Both the position numbers and the translations under genes were made by a program. Positions 44,013 through 52,450 of a stretch of 64,000 bases of DNA are shown piece by piece. How positions within the stretch are numbered: position 1 is the first letter of the stretch; the number at the start of each line of letters is the position of its first letter. The notes under the pieces were generated by a model that made no database searches, was not told where the DNA came from, and worked only from the letters and a program-made list of their open reading frames with translations. Source of the stretch: Aquificaceae bacterium (GTDB lineage: Bacteria; Aquificota; Aquificia; Aquificales; Aquificaceae); assembly GCA_027014155.1 (NCBI GenBank), contig JALWEG010000023.1:50383-114382 (forward strand). The letters run 5' to 3'.

Positions 44013-44204
44013 TTACTCAAAGGGACCTATCTTTCTTATATTCTTGAGCCTGTACTTGAAGTATTCCCTGTCTTTCTCGTTGGTTATGTATTTGTAAAGG
44101 GTGAAGCTAAAGGAGGCCAAAGCTATCAGACCTAAGATTATACCCACTATAAGTATTGATAAATCTCTTTTTCCTTCCTGTTTTTGCTCTTCCATAACTT
44201 TCAT
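44013..44204 (-). CDS. Small single-pass membrane protein downstream of the oxidase operon
   Basis: A 63-residue protein: charged N-terminus (EEQKQEGKRD), one membrane helix (about residues 16-38, LSILIVGIILGLIALASFSFTLY), and a basic C-terminal tail (KDREYFKYRLKNIRKIG). It lies 61 nt after coxA on the same strand, separated by a GC-rich hairpin. Small helices of this kind are often minor subunits or assembly factors of terminal oxidases, but I recognise no family and the role is inferred from position only. Confidence 0.5.
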   Translation of the reverse strand: MKVMEEQKQEGKRDLSILIVGIILGLIALASFSFTLYKYITNEKDREYFKYRLKNIRKIGPFE

Positions 44205-44227
44205 ATTTTACAGCTTATTTATAGATT

Positions 44228-44250
44228 AGGGAGCCCCGGAGGGCCCCCCT
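44228..44250 (-). terminator. GC-rich hairpin after coxA
   Basis: AGGG and GCCC (44228-44236) pair with GGGC and CCCT (44241-44250) with small bulges around a 4-nt loop. No T-run follows on the minus strand, so it may only reduce readthrough or protect the 3' end of the oxidase message. Confidence 0.4.
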
Positions 44251-44265
44251 ACCCCTTAAGTCCCG

Positions 44266-45882
44266 TTAGAAAGCGGGAGGTGCGCCGTACTTGTAGGGGT
44301 GGTAGTCAGGCTCCACTTTGGGAGGCTTATCACCGAAGTTGTTTGCGGGAGCTGGGGAGTCTATCCTCCACTCAAGAGAGGGAGACTGCCAAGGGTTGGC
44401 GGGAGCCTTCTCGCCCTTCAGACCCTTAATCATGGCTATGGTGAACACCAAAACTCCTATACCGAGTATCACACCACCTACGGTCTGTATCTGGTGGAGC
44501 ATTATCCACTCGGGTATCGCGGGATAGTCGGGATACCTTCTGGGATTACCCAGCATTCCTACGACCATCTGGAAGAAGAACAGAAGGTTTGCACCTGCAA
44601 ATATAAGCCAGAAGCTGAGCTTACCCAAGCCCTCGGGGAACATTCTTCCGGTAGCCTTGGGATACCAGAAGGTTATAGCGGCGAGTATTCCGAGGGTAAC
44701 GGCCATAGCCAGAACGTAGTGGAAGTGTCCCACAATAAAGAGAGAGTCGGATATACCCAAGTCTATGGCGACCATGGCATTGGGTATTCCCGTCAGACCG
44801 CCTATCAGGAACATGAATATTCCGCCCAGAGCGTAAAGCATGGGAGTTCTGAGGATTATCGCACCACCGTGCAGAGTTCCAAGCCAGTTGAATATCTTAA
44901 CCCCCGTGGGAACGGCTATGAGTATGGTGGTGTAGGACATTATCACCCTTGCCCAGTCGGGCACACCGGAAACGAACATGTGGTGTATCCAAACCTCAAA
45001 GCTCAGGAAGACTATTCCCCAAACGGCGAAAACCATAGAGGTGTATCCGAACAGAGGTCTCCTCGCAAAGGTGGGCAGAATCTCCGAGAAGAAGCCGAAT
45101 ATGGGAAGCACCTGAACGTAAACGACGGGGTGAGAATAGAACCAGAAGACGTTCTGGTAAAGGAGAGGGTCTCCACCCTTTGCCGGGTTATAGAAGTTGG
45201 TGCCTAAATACTTATCCAAGAGGAGCATCGTAACGGCACCTGCGAGGGAGGGAACACCTATCAGCTGTATAACGTTAGCGCCGATGAGACAGTGAACGAA
45301 CATGTTGGTGTTCCAGAAGCCTATTCCGGGAGCTCTCATCTTGATGTAGGTGGTGATGAAGTTAACCGCACCGGCTATGGAGGATATACCTATGAGGTGA
45401 ATTATGAAGACGTAAAGAGCGGTAGGTCCGGCATCACCGGTGGCGGAGTAGGGTGGATAACCCGTCCACATCATCTTTATGTGGTTTCCAGGTATCAGCG
45501 TCAGAAGAACCAGCAGGCTGGCACCGAAGAAGGACCAAAAGCTGAAGGCGTTTAGCCTCGGGAAAGCGACGTCTCTGGCTCCTATCATCAAGGGCAAGAG
45601 GAAGTTCCCGAATCCTCCTATGTGAGCGGCTATAGCCCACCACAGGAGCATGACCGCTCCGTGTCCGGTGAGCAGGTAGTTGTAGAATTCAGGGCTTACA
45701 AACTGGAATCCAGGCTGAGTCTGCTCGGCTCTTATCACCAAACCGAACAAGCCGGCAACGAGGAAGAATATGTAAGAGGTTACGAAGTACATAATACCGA
45801 TCTTTTTATGATCGGTAGTGAAAATCCACTCTCTTAGAGAAGCTAAAAAGTAAGGCTTCTCCGCTGGGATAGCTTCTCTCAT
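44266..45882 (-). CDS. coxA: Cytochrome c oxidase subunit I (A2-type heme-copper oxidase)
   Basis: The catalytic subunit of a terminal oxidase, 538 residues with 12 membrane helices. Heme ligands are in TGHGAVMLL (helix II) and GHFHYVLAMAV (helix X). CuB ligands are in WFYSHPVVYV and EVWIHHMFVSG. In helix VI the usual proton-channel glutamate (HPEVY) is absent and the sequence is YSHPVVY, the pattern of A2-type oxidases; a lysine of the K channel is in IAVPTGVKIFNW. It reduces oxygen with electrons from cytochrome c while pumping protons. Order in the operon is coxC, sco, coxB, coxA. Confidence 0.96.
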   Translation of the reverse strand: MREAIPAEKPYFLASLREWIFTTDHKKIGIMYFVTSYIFFLVAGLFGLVIRAEQTQPGFQFVSPEFYNYLLTGHGAVMLLWWAIAAHIGGFGNFLLPLMIGARDVAFPRLNAFSFWSFFGASLLVLLTLIPGNHIKMMWTGYPPYSATGDAGPTALYVFIIHLIGISSIAGAVNFITTYIKMRAPGIGFWNTNMFVHCLIGANVIQLIGVPSLAGAVTMLLLDKYLGTNFYNPAKGGDPLLYQNVFWFYSHPVVYVQVLPIFGFFSEILPTFARRPLFGYTSMVFAVWGIVFLSFEVWIHHMFVSGVPDWARVIMSYTTILIAVPTGVKIFNWLGTLHGGAIILRTPMLYALGGIFMFLIGGLTGIPNAMVAIDLGISDSLFIVGHFHYVLAMAVTLGILAAITFWYPKATGRMFPEGLGKLSFWLIFAGANLLFFFQMVVGMLGNPRRYPDYPAIPEWIMLHQIQTVGGVILGIGVLVFTIAMIKGLKGEKAPANPWQSPSLEWRIDSPAPANNFGDKPPKVEPDYHPYKYGAPPAF

Positions 45883-45896
45883 GCTACACCACCTCC

Positions 45897-46613
45897 TTAT
45901 AAGCTTTCTTTAGTTTCGGCCTTTTTCCTGGCCAATCCGTTGCTGTCTCCCCTGAGCCAAGCGGTGAACTCCTCTTGGGGAACCACCTTAAGCTTGGCAA
46001 ACATGTGGGAATGTCCCGTGCCACAGAACTCCCTACAGAATATCCAGTATTCGCCGGGTTTGTTAATCTGGAACCAAAGATGGGTTATCCTTCCGGGCAC
46101 CATGTCCTCGGTAATCCTGGCGGGCATGACGTAGAAGGAGTGGATAACGTCCTTAGAGGTCAGCAGAGCTTTTACGGGCTTTCCTGCAGGAACGACAATT
46201 TTCTCATTCTCGGCGGCGTTGTAGTTGTCGGGTTTATAGAAGGAATAGACCGTTTTTATCACCTTGCCGTTCTCATCAAGGTAGTCGGTCTGGAAGCCCC
46301 ACATGAAGCCGTAAACCTTGATGGTCATGGCGTCCTTGGGTGGGGTCCTCTGGAGCTTGAATACGGTGAAGGAGTAAGTAGCCAAGAAGAGAACGATGAT
46401 GGTGGGGATTATGGTCCACGCCGCCTCCAATCCCCAGTGACCTTCCCTCTCATGATCTCCTATCTCCCTCTCTCCGGGTTTGTAGCGGTACTTCATGATA
46501 AACAGGATTCCCGGTATGGCCGTTACGGCGTATATGACCACCGCAACCGTTAACCATACCTTGACCGCATCAAACCACCATGCGGCAGGTAAAGCGAAAA
46601 CTTGTTGCTCCAT
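45897..46613 (-). CDS. coxB: Cytochrome c oxidase subunit II (CuA)
   Basis: A 238-residue subunit with two N-terminal membrane helices (about residues 14-36 and 62-85) and a periplasmic cupredoxin domain. The CuA site is in CREFCGTGHSHM, with a further histidine in SKDVIHSFYVMPAR. The aromatic electron-entry stretch is GFMWGFQTDY. No fused cytochrome c domain is present, so it should take electrons from a separate cytochrome c. It lies 14 nt before coxA in the operon. Confidence 0.95.
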   Translation of the reverse strand: MEQQVFALPAAWWFDAVKVWLTVAVVIYAVTAIPGILFIMKYRYKPGEREIGDHEREGHWGLEAAWTIIPTIIVLFLATYSFTVFKLQRTPPKDAMTIKVYGFMWGFQTDYLDENGKVIKTVYSFYKPDNYNAAENEKIVVPAGKPVKALLTSKDVIHSFYVMPARITEDMVPGRITHLWFQINKPGEYWIFCREFCGTGHSHMFAKLKVVPQEEFTAWLRGDSNGLARKKAETKESL

Positions 46614-46617
46614 AGTT

Positions 46618-47415
46618 CTACACCTCCCTTTTGGAGAATTTCTTACTTACGAATTTGCCGAAAAATATGTAGAGCATTAAAGCTCCGAAGGAAGCAAAAC
46701 CTACACCTCCCAAGAATATGACGGGATTAACCACGTAGGTGCTCCTTGAAGGGTCGTACTTAAAGCACACGAGCAGAGCGGTGTCTATTATAGAGCTGAG
46801 GGTGACCTTGTTGGTCTCCGTCTCCGCGAGGGCTATTCTCAGGTCTTGGGTTTTGGGGTTGACTCCGTATATGTACCTGGTGAGTCTGCCGTCCGGGGAT
46901 ACGAATATATAAACGTTGGGGTGAACGAACATGCCGTCGGCTTCCGAGTAAAAGAACCTAAAGCCCACCGCTTCCGTAAACCTCTGTATATCCTCCTTGT
47001 CTATGAGGGCGAATATCCAGTTTCCGGGGTAGTTGCCGTACCTCTTCTTATACTCCTTCAGCGTGCTTAAGGTGTCCTTTTCGTCAAAGGAAAGCACGAG
47101 CACGTTAAAGTCTCTGTTCTTTAAGGGCTCCAGTGCCTTTATCAGGTTGGTAGTTCTTATGGGACACGAGGCATTGCAGGTAAAGTAGGCCAAAAACACT
47201 ATGTTTGGCTTTTCCGATATAAGCTGATAGAGCTTTACCTTCCTTCCGTCTTCAAGCACGAGGTTCACGTCGGGGACGAAGGTTCCCAAGTGCTTTGCTT
47301 CGTCAATCTTGAGGTAGTCTTGGTCAAAGTAGGTAGCTTTGGGCTTATAAAAGGAAAAAGAGGGAAGGGCAAAGGCCCAAAGCATGGCGCTTATGACCAA
47401 GAACCTCAAGAACAT
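46618..47415 (-). CDS. SCO1/SenC-family copper chaperone
   Basis: A 265-residue assembly factor that delivers copper to the CuA site of subunit II. A signal peptide covers the first 20 residues. The thioredoxin-like domain has the copper-binding CNASCP motif (FTCNASCPIRTTNLI), and the third ligand is probably the histidine in GMFVHPNVYIFVSPDGRL. A C-terminal membrane helix (about 235-258) anchors it. It lies between coxC and coxB in the oxidase operon, as expected for its job. Confidence 0.88.
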   Translation of the reverse strand: MFLRFLVISAMLWAFALPSFSFYKPKATYFDQDYLKIDEAKHLGTFVPDVNLVLEDGRKVKLYQLISEKPNIVFLAYFTCNASCPIRTTNLIKALEPLKNRDFNVLVLSFDEKDTLSTLKEYKKRYGNYPGNWIFALIDKEDIQRFTEAVGFRFFYSEADGMFVHPNVYIFVSPDGRLTRYIYGVNPKTQDLRIALAETETNKVTLSSIIDTALLVCFKYDPSRSTYVVNPVIFLGGVGFASFGALMLYIFFGKFVSKKFSKREV

Positions 47416-47418
47416 CTC

Positions 47419-48192
47419 TTATACCCCCAAGGTCCCTACCACGTAGGCAGTTCCGGCGACCAGCATCCACATCACATCAACGAAGTGCCAGTAAGCGGAT
47501 ACCGCCTTCATCATGGTGGGCTTATCTTTGGTCATCTTCCCGGAAGCCAAGAGCCAAATGGCGTAAAGCTGAGCCAACAGACCCACGAGAACGTGAGAAG
47601 TGTGAAGTCCGGTCAAAGCGTAAAACCCGGTTCCGTACATGTTAGCCATCAAGGTAAAGCCCTCGTTCCAGAGGTGTATCCACTCGCTTACGTGCAGGAC
47701 CACGAACAGGCCACCGAGGATTAGGGTGATGAAGGTCCAGGTCATGGCTTTGCCGTTGTTGCCTTCCTCCTCAAGGGCCACCTCCGCCTTCCAGATGGTA
47801 AAGCTGGAAGCCCAAAGTATGAGGGTGAGTATACCGGCCATTCCGAGGTTTATACCCTCGGGTACCCAGCTCGCCCACTCGTTGGCATGGGTGGTTCTGG
47901 CCATCCAGAAGCCCGCAAAGAGGGTTCCGAAGATGACTATTTCGGAGAGTATGAAGGCGAAGATTCCTACCCAGCCAAAACCCTCCTCCTTACCTGCCGT
48001 AAAGTGCTCGTTAGCCCAGCCTGCCGCCGATATAAGCAGCAGCACCAAAGAGACACCTCCCAACACCAACCCCGCCATCTGAGCGTTCCACGCAAAGTAG
48101 GCCGTGAACGCCAGCGGAGCTAAGAATGTGCCTATACCGGCTATAACCGGCCAGACACTCACCTCCTCGTGATGTGCAACTTCGTGTGCCAT
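47419..48192 (-). CDS. coxC: Cytochrome c oxidase subunit III
   Basis: A 257-residue polytopic subunit with about seven membrane helices. Family features are IFAFILSEIVIFGTLFAGFW, with the conserved glutamate of helix III, and FYALTGLHTSHVLVGLL with the histidine pair, ending in VSAYWHFVDVMWMLVAGTAYV. It is the first gene of the oxidase operon. Its start is 260 nt from the divergent sqr start; the intervening region holds a GTGAT-AA-ATCAC dyad just upstream of this gene. Confidence 0.94.
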   Translation of the reverse strand: MAHEVAHHEEVSVWPVIAGIGTFLAPLAFTAYFAWNAQMAGLVLGGVSLVLLLISAAGWANEHFTAGKEEGFGWVGIFAFILSEIVIFGTLFAGFWMARTTHANEWASWVPEGINLGMAGILTLILWASSFTIWKAEVALEEEGNNGKAMTWTFITLILGGLFVVLHVSEWIHLWNEGFTLMANMYGTGFYALTGLHTSHVLVGLLAQLYAIWLLASGKMTKDKPTMMKAVSAYWHFVDVMWMLVAGTAYVVGTLGV

Positions 48193-48214
48193 CGTTCACC
48201 TCCCGGCAAAAGAG

Positions 48215-48226
48215 TGATAAATCACA
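48215..48226. promoter_or_regulatory. FNR/CRP-like dyad upstream of the oxidase operon
   Basis: GTGATAAATCAC has 5-bp perfect arms around AA and lies 23 bp before the coxC start. It has the look of a short operator; its position would suit control of the oxidase genes, but no regulator is identified. Confidence 0.4.
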
Positions 48227-48334
48227 TTTTGATTGACCTACATCATGATTTTAAGTGTTTACTTCCAGGGGAGTTAGCAAGCCTTATTATGGGTGTATAA
48301 GCATAACTTATATTAGAATTAAGCTATATTATTC

Positions 48335-48368
48335 AATCATCATTTTATTATTTACTTAATCATCATTT
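48335..48368. promoter_or_regulatory. Direct repeats in the sqr-cox intergenic region
   Basis: AATCATCATTT occurs at 48335-48345 and again at 48358-48368, 23 bp apart, about two helical turns. They lie just upstream of a candidate promoter for sqr (TTGTGT at 48383-48388, 18 bp, TATCAT at 48407-48412). The whole region 48193-48452 is AT-rich and non-coding. A same-face binding site for an activator is possible. Confidence 0.45.
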
Positions 48369-48452
48369 ACTAAATTAGGCTTTTGTGTTGTATCTGCCTT
48401 TTGTGGTATCATGTATGGTTAGAAAGTTAAAACTTACTGGAGGTATGGAGGA

Positions 48453-49745
48453 ATGAGTAAAAGGGTAGTGATAATCGGCGGAGGAGTGGGTGGTTTGGCT
48501 ACCGCCTACAACCTTAGGAAGCTGGACAAAAGCATTAGAATCACGGTGGTATCTAACAGACCCTACTTTGGCTTCACACCCTCCTTTCCGCATTTAGCCC
48601 TGGGCTGGCGGAGCTTTGAGAAGATAAGCGTTCCTCTGGCGCCGCTACTTCCTAAGTTTGATATTGAGTTTATCAACGAAGCCGCGGAAAGCTTAGATCC
48701 GGAGGCCAACAAGCTCAAGCTCAAGTCAGGAGAAAGCCTTGACTACGATTACTTAGTTATAGCAACGGGTCCCAAGCTGGTGTTCGGTGCGGAAGGTCAA
48801 GAGGAAAACTCAACCTCCGTATGCACGGCGGAGCACGCCATGGAACTCAACAAGAGGTTAGAGAGCTTTTACCAAAACCCCGGTCCCGTGGTGGTAGGTG
48901 CCATACCCGGAGTTAGCTGCTTCGGACCGGCTTACGAGTTTGCCTTTATGCTGAACCACGAACTCAACAAGAAGGGTATCAGGCACAAGGTTCCCATAAC
49001 CTACATAACCTCTGAGCCTTACATAGGACACTTGGGTTTGGGCGGAGTAGGTCCCTCTAAGAGAATGATGGAGGACCTATTTGCTGAAAAGGACATAAAG
49101 TACATAACCAACGTCAAGATTACCAAGGTGGAACCCGATAAGGTAGTTTACGAAGATTTGGAAGGCAACAAATCAGAGGCTCCGGCCTCCCTCTCAATGA
49201 TTATGCCCCGCTTCATGGGGCCCGACGTGGTAGCCTCCGCCGGAGACAAGGTAGCAAACCCCATGAACAAGATGGTCTTAGTCAACAGGTGTTTCCAGAA
49301 CCCCACCTACAGGAACATATACGGAGTTGGAGTTGTGACGGCTATACCACCGGTGGAGAAGACACCCATACCTACGGGTGCACCCAAGACCGGTCAGATG
49401 ATAGAGGGAATGGCTCTGGCTGTAGCTCACAATATAGTGGGAGATATAAGAAACTCCGCCGACAGGTTCGCACCTACCCTTGCAGCCATATGCATAGCCG
49501 ATATGGGCAACGAGGCCGCCGGCTTCATAGCCAACCCCGTCATACCCCCGAGAGCGTGGGTCAAAACTAACAAGTCAAGGTGGATGCACCTGCTAAAGAG
49601 CGGCTTTGAGAGATACTTCATGTGGAAAATCAAGAGAGGAGATATATCCCCTGCCTTTGAGGAAAAGGCACTTGAGCTTATGCTTCACCTGCGCCTGATA
49701 GAGCCTTGTTCCGACTGCAACGGCTCACCCGGCTCAAGGTGCTGA
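48453..49745 (+). CDS. sqr: Sulfide:quinone oxidoreductase
   Basis: A 430-residue FAD enzyme on the membrane that oxidises sulfide and reduces quinone. FAD motif VVIIGGGVGGLATAYNL at residues 5-21. The three active-site cysteines are at 124 (STSVCTAEHA), 156 (GVSCFGPAYEF) and 347 (AAICIADMGNEA), which are the positions recalled for Aquifex aeolicus SQR. Quinone and membrane contacts are in the C-terminal amphipathic helices (residues about 375-415), and the protein ends with a CSDCNGSPGSRC tail. GGAGG precedes the ATG. A strong hairpin follows the gene. It is divergent from the cytochrome c oxidase operon. Confidence 0.95.
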   Translation: MSKRVVIIGGGVGGLATAYNLRKLDKSIRITVVSNRPYFGFTPSFPHLALGWRSFEKISVPLAPLLPKFDIEFINEAAESLDPEANKLKLKSGESLDYDYLVIATGPKLVFGAEGQEENSTSVCTAEHAMELNKRLESFYQNPGPVVVGAIPGVSCFGPAYEFAFMLNHELNKKGIRHKVPITYITSEPYIGHLGLGGVGPSKRMMEDLFAEKDIKYITNVKITKVEPDKVVYEDLEGNKSEAPASLSMIMPRFMGPDVVASAGDKVANPMNKMVLVNRCFQNPTYRNIYGVGVVTAIPPVEKTPIPTGAPKTGQMIEGMALAVAHNIVGDIRNSADRFAPTLAAICIADMGNEAAGFIANPVIPPRAWVKTNKSRWMHLLKSGFERYFMWKIKRGDISPAFEEKALELMLHLRLIEPCSDCNGSPGSRC

Positions 49746-49766
49746 TAAAATTTTTTCTTATAACCT

Positions 49767-49787
49767 ACGGACGGCTTCGCCGTCCGT
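49767..49787 (+). terminator. Terminator hairpin after sqr
   Basis: ACGGACGGC (49767-49775), TTC loop, GCCGTCCGT (49779-49787): a 9-bp perfect stem, followed by TAACTTTA and preceded by a T-run on the plus strand (an A-run on the minus). It should end sqr transcription and separate it from the TetR gene. Confidence 0.7.
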
Positions 49788-49816
49788 TAACTTTATAAAC
49801 TTTCCTATAGGGGTTA

Positions 49817-50398
49817 ATGCAGATGAAAACGAGGGACAAACTCATAGAGGTAGGAGCGCAGGTTATCGCCTTAGAAGGCTTGAGAAACTTCACCGCCAAA
49901 AACTTGGGTAGCAAGCTCAGCATATCCGATGCGGCCATATTCAAGCACTTCCCCACCATGGAACAGCTGGCCATAGAGATAATAGACCGCTACACCCTTG
50001 AATGCATCTACAGCATAGATAAGGCGATAGAGAGAGGCAAGGACTCCATAGACAAGTTGGGAAAGGTAATAGACGCTCACATAGAGCTGCTGGAAGAGAC
50101 GAAGGGAGTTATCCCCATACTCTGCTTTGAGTTCTCCAGGAGCAATAACGAAGCTATAAAGGAAAAGATTTTCTCCTTCCTCAGCGAGTATGCTGATAAA
50201 ATATCCAACATCTTAACAGAGGGTATAAAGGAAGGCCTTGTGCGGGAAGATATAGACATATCCGAGGTATCCCTTTCCTTCATAGGCTTCATGCAATCAA
50301 GGGTAGTGATGTGGTTTCTCAGAGGAAGGAAGGGACCCATCATAAGGGACCCGGATACGGTTAAGAAGGTGTTCTTAGAGGGTATCTCAAAAGGGTAA
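49817..50398 (+). CDS. TetR-family transcriptional regulator
   Basis: A 193-residue repressor-type protein. The N-terminal helix-turn-helix is TRDKLIEVGAQVIALEGLRNFTAKNLGSKLSISDAAIFKHFPTMEQLAIEIIDRY, the TetR pattern, and the rest is all-helical ligand-binding and dimerisation. The start may be ATG 49817 or 49823 (MKTRDK). The ligand is unknown. Candidate targets are the neighbouring genes; no obvious operator was found in the 70 nt upstream. Confidence 0.85.
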   Translation: MQMKTRDKLIEVGAQVIALEGLRNFTAKNLGSKLSISDAAIFKHFPTMEQLAIEIIDRYTLECIYSIDKAIERGKDSIDKLGKVIDAHIELLEETKGVIPILCFEFSRSNNEAIKEKIFSFLSEYADKISNILTEGIKEGLVREDIDISEVSLSFIGFMQSRVVMWFLRGRKGPIIRDPDTVKKVFLEGISKG

Positions 50399-50412
50399 AA
50401 AAACCTCTATGA

Positions 50413-50754
50413 ATGAGGCTAAAGTTCAGGATACTCCTGTATAAGGGAGATAAAAGGTTAAGAAAAAAGGACTTGGAAGGCATAAGAGAACCCTTCTGGA
50501 TAGGTGTAAGATACATCACCGAGTTCAAATACCTTGAGGCTACCAAGTGGCTGCTGGTGGCAGAGGACTCCTACGAGAAGTATCTCCTTCTCTCACTCGT
50601 TCACTTATCTCTGGGACAGGAAGAAACGGCCAAAGAGTTTGCCCGTGAAGCCGCAAGCAAACCCAAAAGCGGAGTTCTGAAGGTTAAGGTCTTAAATCCG
50701 GAAGGTAAAGAGATGGAGGGAGAGGAATTTTTGAGTTTAAACTCACGTTTATAA
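50413..50754 (+). CDS. Unknown small protein, possibly TPR-like
   Basis: A 113-residue soluble protein 14 nt after the TetR gene. I do not recognise it. It starts with a basic segment (LYKGDKRLRKKDLEG), then two helices with alternating small residues (YLEATKWLLVAEDSYEKYLLLSLVHLSLGQEETAKEFAREAASK) that look like one TPR-type hairpin, and ends with a strand-like piece (GVLKVKVLNPEGKEMEGEEF). No signal or membrane helix. Same strand and short gap suggest an operon with the regulator. Confidence 0.5.
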   Translation: MRLKFRILLYKGDKRLRKKDLEGIREPFWIGVRYITEFKYLEATKWLLVAEDSYEKYLLLSLVHLSLGQEETAKEFAREAASKPKSGVLKVKVLNPEGKEMEGEEFLSLNSRL

Positions 50755-50829
50755 GTGAATTAGCTCGGTGCTTGGCCGTCAGAGCTTAAAAGACTTGCAA
50801 TTTATGAGGTTTTATTAGATGATATTAAT

Positions 50830-51261
50830 ATGATTTATTCAGATACGGTAAGATACGCTCTGCTGGCTCTTAGCTACATAGCTCACAAGGAAGGGCAGTT
50901 GGTAAAGGCCGAGGAGATAGCCAAATCCCAGAGAATACCCAAGCCGTTCCTTTCCAAGATACTCCACGAGCTTGCCCGTAGGGAAGTCTTGTTGTCTGTG
51001 AAGGGTCCCAGAGGCGGCTTTACCTTCAAGGTTGACCCCTCTCAACTGACCATGTGGGACGTGATAAAACTCATGGGTGAAGAGAACAAATTTGATACTT
51101 GCGTTATAAAACCCGAAAAGTGTGAAGTGTTCAAAGAACACCCCTGCGCCGTCCACCACAAATGGGAAAAGCTTAAAGCCCAGATAGTTGACTTTTTGAA
51201 AAACACCACCATAGCCGAACTGGCTTCCGTGGAGGACAGACACGCCATAACTAAACTCTAA
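50830..51261 (+). CDS. Rrf2-family transcriptional regulator with cysteine cluster (IscR/NsrR-like)
   Basis: A 143-residue winged-helix regulator. The DNA-binding half reads YALLALSYIAHKEGQLVKAEEIAKSQRIPKPFLSKILHELARREVLLSVKGPRGGF, the Rrf2 pattern. Three cysteines in the second half (TCVIKPEKCEVFKEHPCAVH) are placed to hold an iron-sulfur cluster, as in NsrR (nitric oxide) or IscR. No Shine-Dalgarno sequence is visible and AT-rich promoter-like sequence runs up to the ATG, so the message may have little or no leader. The convergent NnrS-like gene and the hemerythrin beyond it would fit an NsrR-type nitric oxide response (inference). Overlaps the NnrS-like gene by 11 nt. Confidence 0.83.
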   Translation: MIYSDTVRYALLALSYIAHKEGQLVKAEEIAKSQRIPKPFLSKILHELARREVLLSVKGPRGGFTFKVDPSQLTMWDVIKLMGEENKFDTCVIKPEKCEVFKEHPCAVHHKWEKLKAQIVDFLKNTTIAELASVEDRHAITKL

Positions 51262-52450
51262 TGTAGAGTCTTCTGTAAAGAAGCATAGCCCTTCCCAGAT
51301 TAAAACCCATGAGCGCCGTAGAGGCCGCGTATATCAACGGCACTGCGAAAGCGGGGAGTAGTTCTAAAACCGACAGCAGCACTCCCACGGACGCCGCAGT
51401 GTGCAGGTAGAAGTTAAGCCAAATGTTCTTCACGGGAACAATCTCATACATGGTGGGAGCACCCACGACACCCTGATTGGAAAGATGAAACCACACCAGA
51501 AAAGGAACTATCCTGTAGAGCATGGCCGTTATAACGCTCAGTGCAAACACCCCGTAAAGCACCAAAAAGGCCAAGAAGTGATTCACGAGGTATGCAGCCG
51601 CAGACAACAGAAGAAAGAGCATACCCTCTATCCACAAATACACTATGGGGTCGGGCAGTTTCCTACGGCGCCTGAGCAGGTTCCTGAGGGTGGCGATGGC
51701 AAACAGGGTAAAGAGGAGTGCGAGAGCTACCTTAGAAACGTCTCCCAGCAGGGGCAGGAGTAATGTAAAAACCACCGCCGAAGGCGGTAGGTATTTTGAT
51801 AAGTATTTAGGATAGGGGGGCGTTATAAAGAACATCTCCACCACTTGGAAGGCGACCGAGGCTATGAGCACACCCACCCAGCCAAAGAGCATGAGGCCTA
51901 CGTGCAGCTCAAACAGGTTGATGGGCAGATTCATGGGCAGCAAACCGCGAGATACAGAAAGGTGCAAGGCACCCGCTCCGATTGCCAAGATGAAGGAAAA
52001 AAGGGCAAAGCGCATGCCTTGAGACGTGGGCGTGTAGCTCTTTATCTTAAGCAGCTTGTATAGCATGAGCACAGATATGGGCAATAGAGCTATAAGGAGA
52101 AGACAAAGGGCTATCAGATAAATGTTCCTGTCGCCTAAGTGGAAGGCGAGCATTAGGCTCAGCACTCCCAAGCTCAGCAGTGCGCTGGTGGTATAAGCCT
52201 TCGGTCTGGGATTCTCTATCACTGCTCCGGCAACGACGGGGAGCATCTGAAAGAGCGCTCCCAGCATGATGCTTGCCGCAAATCCCAGCGTCAAAGCGTG
52301 AACCGCCACCGGGAGGTTAAAGGAGCCAACAATCAGGTAATAAGCGATAAGGGAAAAACCGAGGAAACCGAAGGCCAACCCCGATACGAAAAACACCGCC
52401 ACCACGGAGAAGGGCGGAGCTTGCAGCAGGGAAAGGCCCTTGGGTATCAT
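51251..52450 (-). CDS. Polytopic membrane protein, NnrS-like or heme-copper-oxidase-like
   Basis: A 399-residue protein with about 11-12 membrane helices and almost no soluble parts. Histidines sit inside several helices (VAVHALTLGFAASIMLGALFQMLPVV, LHLSVSRGLLP, NLFELHVGLMLFGW, YLHTAASVG), as in NnrS and other heme-copper-type membrane proteins. NnrS helps cells resist nitric oxide. I cannot separate these families without alignment. It follows the hemerythrin gene (4-nt overlap, same strand) and is convergent with an Rrf2 regulator with cysteines, so a nitrosative stress role is reasonable (inference). Confidence 0.6.
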   Translation of the reverse strand: MIPKGLSLLQAPPFSVVAVFFVSGLAFGFLGFSLIAYYLIVGSFNLPVAVHALTLGFAASIMLGALFQMLPVVAGAVIENPRPKAYTTSALLSLGVLSLMLAFHLGDRNIYLIALCLLLIALLPISVLMLYKLLKIKSYTPTSQGMRFALFSFILAIGAGALHLSVSRGLLPMNLPINLFELHVGLMLFGWVGVLIASVAFQVVEMFFITPPYPKYLSKYLPPSAVVFTLLLPLLGDVSKVALALLFTLFAIATLRNLLRRRRKLPDPIVYLWIEGMLFLLLSAAAYLVNHFLAFLVLYGVFALSVITAMLYRIVPFLVWFHLSNQGVVGAPTMYEIVPVKNIWLNFYLHTAASVGVLLSVLELLPAFAVPLIYAASTALMGFNLGRAMLLYRRLYIRV

